Origin: Gammaproteobacteria bacterium
GTDB taxonomy: Bacteria > Pseudomonadota > Gammaproteobacteria > Pseudomonadales > Azotimanducaceae
Assembly: GCA_009843635.1 (NCBI GenBank)
Contig: VYDB01000066.1
Location: forward strand, 1-45,207
DNA: 45,207 nt
Direction: 5' to 3'
Below the pieces are notes generated by a model. The model had not been told where the DNA came from. It worked only from the letters and a program-made list of their open reading frames with translations, and made no database searches. The position numbers were made by a program, and so were the translations under genes. The stretch's first letter is position 1. Each line of letters opens with the position of its first letter. This document shows, in pieces, positions 40,702-45,207 of the stretch.

Positions 40702-42711
40702 CTACTCATCCAAACCGTGCGACAGTTTCTCACCAGAGGTGGTGTGGGCCGCATCCCGCCACATCCCGATGGCACGCCTGAGGTCCGTGGCGATGCGCTC
40801 GACTGCTTCGCCGTCATTCACCTCGCCCGCAAACCAGCGGCGCGCCACGCCGTCCAACAGGCTCCAGCCGAGGGTAAAGCCCTTGCAGACCGGATTGGCG
40901 GCCGCCACTCGAAAAGTCCCGGCCAAGTCATCACCAGGTGCATCCAGAACCTGGATACCGTTACAGTACGGGTCCCGCTCCGAGACAACCTCGCCAACTT
41001 CCTGCCAGACCTCGGCGGTCTGGGCTTCGAGTTGCCACCAGGCGGGGAATACGCCGAGGTTGTAGAAACGCCGCATGGCATCCGTAATCGTGGCATCGCC
41101 CCCGTCCTCACTGTCGGCTGGAGTAACGAGCGCGAGAAGCAGTTGCCGGTCGAGATCAATACAGTCGGCGTGCAGTTGGCAAACGAGCCGTTCCTGCTCA
41201 AGCCGCAATGCCATCGGGTCGTCGGTACGATACTGAACCAGGCACTTGACGACATGCGACCCCGGCCAGCTCGAGAGCGGTAATCCCATGTTGTCTCTCG
41301 GCTCGAACCGAACCGGCCGGGAGCCGGGCATCTCCACCGGGCGCGCGATCCACCAGCCCGCGTTGGTCATCCTTGACAGCACGGCCTCGCCGTACCGTTC
41401 ATCGACAACGACGCCCAATTCCGCATTGCCGTTGTCGCTCTTGCCCACCCGCTCCACGGCCAGACCGGCGATCGACTTGAATCGCCGGATGTCGGCGTCG
41501 GTCGATTCACACGCGTGGGCGAGTTCCTCCATTCGCCTGCGCTGGTCGAATGCCAAGACGAACATCTCCCGCGGCGCTTTGTGGCGTACGCTCACCCGGT
41601 GCAGATAGGCGAGTTCGCTGTCCCGGTCGGGCCTGCGGATCCCGGCAGCCCGGGACACATAGTTGTCCAGCTCCGCCTTCGTCGGCATGGCCGGCGTGCA
41701 TCCGTGGCGCGATACCACCAAGGCGCCGCAGGCATTGCCGAGCGCGCCGCATTCGCGCCAGTCGGCACCATCGAGCCAGCCGAGGAGAAAGCCGCTAAGA
41801 AAGCCATCGCCCGCTCCCACCGTGTTGAAGACGGCGACTTCGACCCCGGCCGCCGAAATCCCTGAATCGATGTCGGCGGGAATGGCGCCATCGAAAACGC
41901 TGCAACCAATCGCACCCCGCTTGACGACGACAGCGGCTGCCGAGCGCTCGCGAATATTGTGTAGGGAGTCGATCGTGGAGTCCGCCCCGCCGGCGATACG
42001 GATTTCCTCTTCCGTGCCCACTATCAGGTCGCAGTCAGGCAGCAACTCCCGGATTGCCCCAGTCGCCGCATCCGAGGCCACGTATCGCTCCTCGCCGCTA
42101 CCCGGCGCAACCAATCCCCAGAGAACCGGCCGGTAGTCGATATCGAGCACGACCCTCACATCGTTGCGTCTCGCGTAACGAACCGCCTGCGAAACCACCA
42201 TCCTGCTCTGTTCCGTCGAAAGGTGCGTGCCCGTGATGGCCAGTGACCGGCTCGAGGCGATGTAATCCTCGTCGAAATCGCCGGGCTCGATGGCGAGGTC
42301 GGCGCAGTTTTCACGGTAGAAGATATGCGGGAACGAATCCCGGCCGCTGATGCCGAGAATGACCAGAGCGGTCAGACGCCTTGGGTCGGTAACCACATGG
42401 CTCACGTCCACGCCTTCCGAGGCCAGTGCTTCGCGAACGAACCGGCCCATCTGTTCGTCGCCGACCCGGGTCAACATGGATGATCGAACGCCCAACCGCG
42501 CCAAGCCGGCAGCTAGATTTCCCGACGAGCCGCCTAGGTACTTAGCGAAACTCTGCATGTCTTCCAGCCGTCCGCCAACCTGTTGCCCGTATAGGTCGAC
42601 CGCCGCACGGCCCAGGCAGATGACATCCAAGCTTCTGGTCCGCGAAGAATCGGCGCCGACCGGGCCGGAATTGAGGCCGAGCGCCGTCTTCTTTCCGGTT
42701 TGAGGCGCCAC
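40702..42711 (-). CDS. iolC: 5-dehydro-2-deoxygluconokinase fused to DUF2090 aldolase
   Basis: 669-residue two-domain protein. Residues about 28-340 form a PfkB-type kinase (GRAAVDLYGQQ, YLGGSSGNLAAGLARLG, and the catalytic NTVGAGDGFLSGFLLG), which phosphorylates 5-dehydro-2-deoxy-gluconate. From about residue 375 onward is a DUF2090 domain starting MFVLAFDQRRRMEEL, which is proposed to act as the aldolase (IolJ function) cleaving to dihydroxyacetone phosphate and malonate semialdehyde. Such fusions are known in proteobacteria. GTG start 21 nt after iolB; the first 27 residues are variable and could be over-called. Confidence 0.9.
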   Translation of the reverse strand: MAPQTGKKTALGLNSGPVGADSSRTRSLDVICLGRAAVDLYGQQVGGRLEDMQSFAKYLGGSSGNLAAGLARLGVRSSMLTRVGDEQMGRFVREALASEGVDVSHVVTDPRRLTALVILGISGRDSFPHIFYRENCADLAIEPGDFDEDYIASSRSLAITGTHLSTEQSRMVVSQAVRYARRNDVRVVLDIDYRPVLWGLVAPGSGEERYVASDAATGAIRELLPDCDLIVGTEEEIRIAGGADSTIDSLHNIRERSAAAVVVKRGAIGCSVFDGAIPADIDSGISAAGVEVAVFNTVGAGDGFLSGFLLGWLDGADWRECGALGNACGALVVSRHGCTPAMPTKAELDNYVSRAAGIRRPDRDSELAYLHRVSVRHKAPREMFVLAFDQRRRMEELAHACESTDADIRRFKSIAGLAVERVGKSDNGNAELGVVVDERYGEAVLSRMTNAGWWIARPVEMPGSRPVRFEPRDNMGLPLSSWPGSHVVKCLVQYRTDDPMALRLEQERLVCQLHADCIDLDRQLLLALVTPADSEDGGDATITDAMRRFYNLGVFPAWWQLEAQTAEVWQEVGEVVSERDPYCNGIQVLDAPGDDLAGTFRVAAANPVCKGFTLGWSLLDGVARRWFAGEVNDGEAVERIATDLRRAIGMWRDAAHTTSGEKLSHGLDE

Positions 42712-42732
42712 CGCGAAAACCTGTTGCCCGCG

Positions 42733-43539
42733 CTATTGCCTGTCCGGATCCCAGAAAGGGTGTTCCGGATTCATGACCCAGGCGTGTTCCTCGGTAAACT
42801 CCGGCACCGTATAGGGGTTGTCTGGAAGATGCCGGATGACCCATGAGTAGTACATGCCATAGCCCGGCGCCGCGCACTGCGCGTGATCCTTCTCGTCGAG
42901 AATCTTGACCGTGTCGTAGTTCCTGACTTTCAGGACTTCCTCCCCGAGTTCCGCGTGCCCGTAGCCCTGCGGTTCGGTGAACCGGTAGTGATAGATCTCC
43001 GGCTGGGGGTGGTGATGGGGGGGATAGCTCGACCAGCCACCCTGGAACGTGACGACTTCTCCGAGCACCAGTTCCGCTTCGGCCGGTGCGTTCGATCCGT
43101 CGAAAATCGTGCGCACGTAGCGCAGGCAGCGATCGTTTACCTGGCCCTTGCCGCGCGGCTCGTTGGCCACGTCCTCGGGGCGGTAGATGCGCGTCTCGAA
43201 CTCGCGCGTGTTGTCGCAACGGTAGACGGTGAACTCGGTGTCGGCGGTACAGTGCATATCGACGGCGGTGTTTGCCGATACGTGAATGCAGCTTGACGAT
43301 TCATCGAACAACGACGTGCGCTCGAATGAGAACTCCAGATCACCGGCGGTGCCATGCACCTTGCCACGCATGAGCAGCCAGGCGGTTTCGCACTCGACCT
43401 CCAACGCAACAGACTCGCCACCGGCCAGTTTCATGACGGCAAGCGCGATACCCGTGTTGTCCTCTTGGTCGTCGTAGCGGGTGATGGTTGTCTGGCCACC
43501 TGCAAATCCGTCTCGATTTTCCGTGATGTGTAAGGTCAT
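42733..43539 (-). CDS. iolB: 5-deoxy-glucuronate isomerase
   Basis: 268-residue bicupin isomerase converting 5-deoxy-glucuronate to 5-dehydro-2-deoxy-gluconate. Metal-binding SSYPPHHHPQPEIYHYRF holds the His/Glu set, and NYDTVKILDEKDHAQCAAPGY is an IolB signature. The ATG overlaps the upstream dehydrogenase stop by 4 nt, after a G-rich ribosome site. Length is normal for the family. Confidence 0.93.
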   Translation of the reverse strand: MTLHITENRDGFAGGQTTITRYDDQEDNTGIALAVMKLAGGESVALEVECETAWLLMRGKVHGTAGDLEFSFERTSLFDESSSCIHVSANTAVDMHCTADTEFTVYRCDNTREFETRIYRPEDVANEPRGKGQVNDRCLRYVRTIFDGSNAPAEAELVLGEVVTFQGGWSSYPPHHHPQPEIYHYRFTEPQGYGHAELGEEVLKVRNYDTVKILDEKDHAQCAAPGYGMYYSWVIRHLPDNPYTVPEFTEEHAWVMNPEHPFWDPDRQ

Positions 43540-44717
43540 TGTCCCCCCGCTTGGTTTGCCGTTTTCTGCCCATCCCCTGTCGCCGGCACCTGCAACAGGG
43601 GCGTCGGAGCCGGCGATGTCCAGCACCGGTTCCTGTCGGACTCCTCGATGGCGTCGATGACCGCCTGAACGCGCCACCCTGCCTCGAAATCCGCTTCGAT
43701 TGCTCGATCGTGGGCAATGCCTGCCAGCAGGTTTCTCAATTCGATCACTTTCAGGTCGTTGATGCCGAGGCCGTGACCAGGCGCCAGGCAGAAGTTCCCG
43801 TAATCCGCGTGCTCCGGCCCGGCCAGGATTGTCCGGTACCCGGCCTGGCCGGAGCCGTCCGCGCCACGGTAAACACGCAGTTCGTTCATTCGTTCCTGGT
43901 CGAACTCGAGCGCCCCCCGGCTGGCCGTTAGGCTGAACGACAATCCGCACTTCCTGCCGGTGGCAACCCTGCTGATCTCGAGGGTACCGGGCAAACCCGA
44001 TTCGAAACGCAGCAGCACCTGCGCAATGTCTTCGTTCTCGACCGCTCGCCACTCGCTGCCGTTCGGGTTCGGCCTTTGCCGGTAAACGGTGGTCAGGCTT
44101 CCGTACACGCGCTCCAGGCCGCCGACCAGGAAGTGGGCTAGGTGAATCAGGTGCGAACCCAGATCGTTGAGCGCACCGCTGCCGGCGGTGCTTCGCACGC
44201 ATCGCCACCCGAACGGCGCCTGCGGATCGCTCAGATAGTCTTCCTGGTAGCTGCCGCGAAAATTGACCGGCTCGCCCAATTCGCCTGCCTGAAGGATCGA
44301 TCGCGCCAAGCGTACCATCGGGTTGCAGGCATAGTTGAATCCGACTGCCGTTTTCACACCGGCCTCTCTGGCCGCCAGAACCAGCGACGCGGCCTCGGCG
44401 CCGTCGAGTCCCAGCGGTTTCTCGCAGTACACATGCTTGCCGGCCGCGATGGCGGCTAGCGCCATATTCCGGTGCAGATGATTCGGCGTGCAGATGTCCA
44501 CCACTTCGACTTCCGGCGCCAGGCAGGCGGAATGCCAGTCGTCGGTGGCATGGCGAAAACCCCAAGCCGCTGCACACTGTTCGGCCCGCGACCTGTCCAC
44601 GTCGGCTAGAATCTCACCGACCGGCGCGGGGACATCGGGAAACACGGTCGCAACTGAGCGCAGCGCGATGGCGTGCGCCTTGCCCATGCTCCCGGTGCCG
44701 ATGAGTGCGAAATTCAA
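43536..44717 (-). CDS. Gfo/Idh/MocA-family oxidoreductase, probable inositol dehydrogenase
   Basis: 393-residue NAD(P)-dependent dehydrogenase. It has the N-terminal Rossmann motif LIGTGSMGKAHA, cofactor motif CTPNHLHR, the catalytic Lys of YCEKPLG, and substrate-side DLGSHLIHL. It is first of the iol genes and coupled to iolB, so it probably oxidises myo-inositol or a stereoisomer to the inosose (IolG role), although the family also acts on other polyols. The TTG start has GGAGG 9 nt upstream. Confidence 0.82.
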   Translation of the reverse strand: MNFALIGTGSMGKAHAIALRSVATVFPDVPAPVGEILADVDRSRAEQCAAAWGFRHATDDWHSACLAPEVEVVDICTPNHLHRNMALAAIAAGKHVYCEKPLGLDGAEAASLVLAAREAGVKTAVGFNYACNPMVRLARSILQAGELGEPVNFRGSYQEDYLSDPQAPFGWRCVRSTAGSGALNDLGSHLIHLAHFLVGGLERVYGSLTTVYRQRPNPNGSEWRAVENEDIAQVLLRFESGLPGTLEISRVATGRKCGLSFSLTASRGALEFDQERMNELRVYRGADGSGQAGYRTILAGPEHADYGNFCLAPGHGLGINDLKVIELRNLLAGIAHDRAIEADFEAGWRVQAVIDAIEESDRNRCWTSPAPTPLLQVPATGDGQKTANQAGGQ

Positions 44718-44793
44718 TTCAGCAATCCTCCCGCTCGCCTGGCAAGGGTAGCAAATCAGTCGCCTCCGAGGTCGTCGGCTCTCGTCTCATCCG

Positions 44794-44813
44794 GCGGGAA
44801 ATCGGTTCCCCGC
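44794..44813. terminator. stem-loop between porin and iol operon
   Basis: GCGGGGAA-CCGA-TTTCCCGC on the minus strand, an 8-bp stem with one G:T pair and a 4-nt loop, 10 nt after the porin stop. There is no strong U-tract. It may end or attenuate porin transcription before the iol genes. Confidence 0.5.
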
Positions 44814-44823
44814 ACGTTGCCGT

Positions 44824-45207
44824 TCAGTAGGAAAAACCGACGTCTGCCTGCAGTCGACGGTAATCTCGAGGAAGATCAGTGGCTCTTCCCCGCTCCGCGT
44901 CGATGTAGCGCAGCGCGATACGCCATCCGCCGGGAAACCAGTATCCAGCGCGGAAGACGTGTCCGCGAGTATCGGAGGTTCCGCCCCCAAAGTCCGAGTC
45001 GGTAAACGCGCCCACAACCGCGTTGGCATCGAGATCCTGATAGACATAGGAAACATGCCAACTCCCGGGTTCGAAATCGCGCTGGATACCAAGCCCAAGG
45101 GCGATTCCATCGGCGTGTGTGTCGGCCGCAGTGTTTGTTACATAGTCCAGGAAGTAACTACTCGCCCCCCTGCCCCTGATTGGGCGGGGTTTGCGTTGCC
45201 GGGGACT
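44824..45207 (-). CDS. putative porin, C-terminal fragment (partial)
   Basis: The frame is open to the window edge. From about 45153 down to the stop it encodes a typical beta-barrel C-terminus: YVTNTAADTH, GSWHVSYVYQDLDANAV, GAFTDSDFGGG, RAGYWFPGGWRIALRYID, and a final strand LQADVGFSY ending in an aromatic residue, the outer-membrane insertion signal. It resembles the 'putative porin' (Porin_5-like) family. The 18 codons inside the terminal repeat (SPRQRKPRPIRGRG...) do not look like porin, so homology stops at the repeat boundary. As first gene upstream of iol, it may admit phytate or inositol. Confidence 0.75.
   Translation of the reverse strand, partial: SPRQRKPRPIRGRGASSYFLDYVTNTAADTHADGIALGLGIQRDFEPGSWHVSYVYQDLDANAVVGAFTDSDFGGGTSDTRGHVFRAGYWFPGGWRIALRYIDAERGRATDLPRDYRRLQADVGFSY
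45154..45207 (-). repeat. 54-bp inverted repeat, right copy
   Basis: Exact reverse complement of bases 1-54. Its inner edge coincides with the point where porin-like coding begins, so the porin is cut here by an element, a rearrangement or an assembly break. Confidence 0.9.

Noticed and set aside
43540-44577. Extension of iolB upstream in the same frame
   Set aside because: It lies within the dehydrogenase gene in another frame; IolB has normal length from 43539.
1-45207. Whole window as a transposon bounded by 54-bp terminal repeats
   Set aside because: No transposase, integrase or target duplication is seen, the content is metabolic, and the repeat length suggests an assembly boundary.

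Overview
GC-rich (by eye roughly mid-60s percent), densely coding DNA of a Gram-negative bacterium. Lipobox lipoproteins, a C-terminal outer-membrane beta-barrel fragment and a Zur/Fur-type regulator with a gamma-proteobacterial style operator make a gammaproteobacterium the best guess. The assignment is inference: there is no rRNA, tRNA or marker gene. About 40 genes are packed with many 1-4 nt overlaps and frequent GTG/TTG starts. No tRNA, CRISPR array, transposase or phage gene was seen. The two ends of the window are an exact 54-bp inverted repeat, and the one at the right end breaks a porin gene.

Layout. 0.06-4.2 kb: membrane-anchored PQQ dehydrogenase, exported amidohydrolase, MOSC protein. 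4.2-5.3 kb: MerC-like membrane protein and Zur-type regulator behind a Zur-box-like palindrome. 5.5-10.3 kb: an uptake operon with an NCS2 permease carrying an extra C-terminal ATPase-like domain, a TctC binding protein and a TctA-TctB fusion. 10.4-15.1 kb: FAD monooxygenase, HAD phosphatase, calcineurin-like phosphoesterase, a conserved unknown, and a small-protein/nucleotidyltransferase pair. 15.2-28.1 kb: a catabolic region with SDR, sulfotransferase, two tandem amidohydrolase_2 proteins (the second lacking metal ligands), GST, hotdog thioesterase, cyclophilin, Rieske oxygenase, DUF3604 lipoprotein, penicillin/AHL-acylase lipoprotein and an acyl-CoA synthetase. 28.4-32.7 kb: an acetoin-dehydrogenase-type 2-oxoacid dehydrogenase operon (E1 alpha, E1 beta, AcoX, E2), with an E2 that carries two E3-binding domains.

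32.8-45.2 kb is the most coherent functional unit and looks like a phytate-to-central-metabolism island. It has a two-propeller phytase lipoprotein, a phosphatase lipoprotein, an SGLT-type Na+ symporter, and an opposite-strand operon made of a Gfo/Idh/MocA dehydrogenase, IolB, an IolC-aldolase fusion, IolD and IolE, preceded by the C-terminus of a porin. Together they could dephosphorylate phytate at the cell surface or in the periplasm, import inositol and degrade it to acetyl-CoA and malonate semialdehyde. IolA and a dedicated regulator are not in the window.
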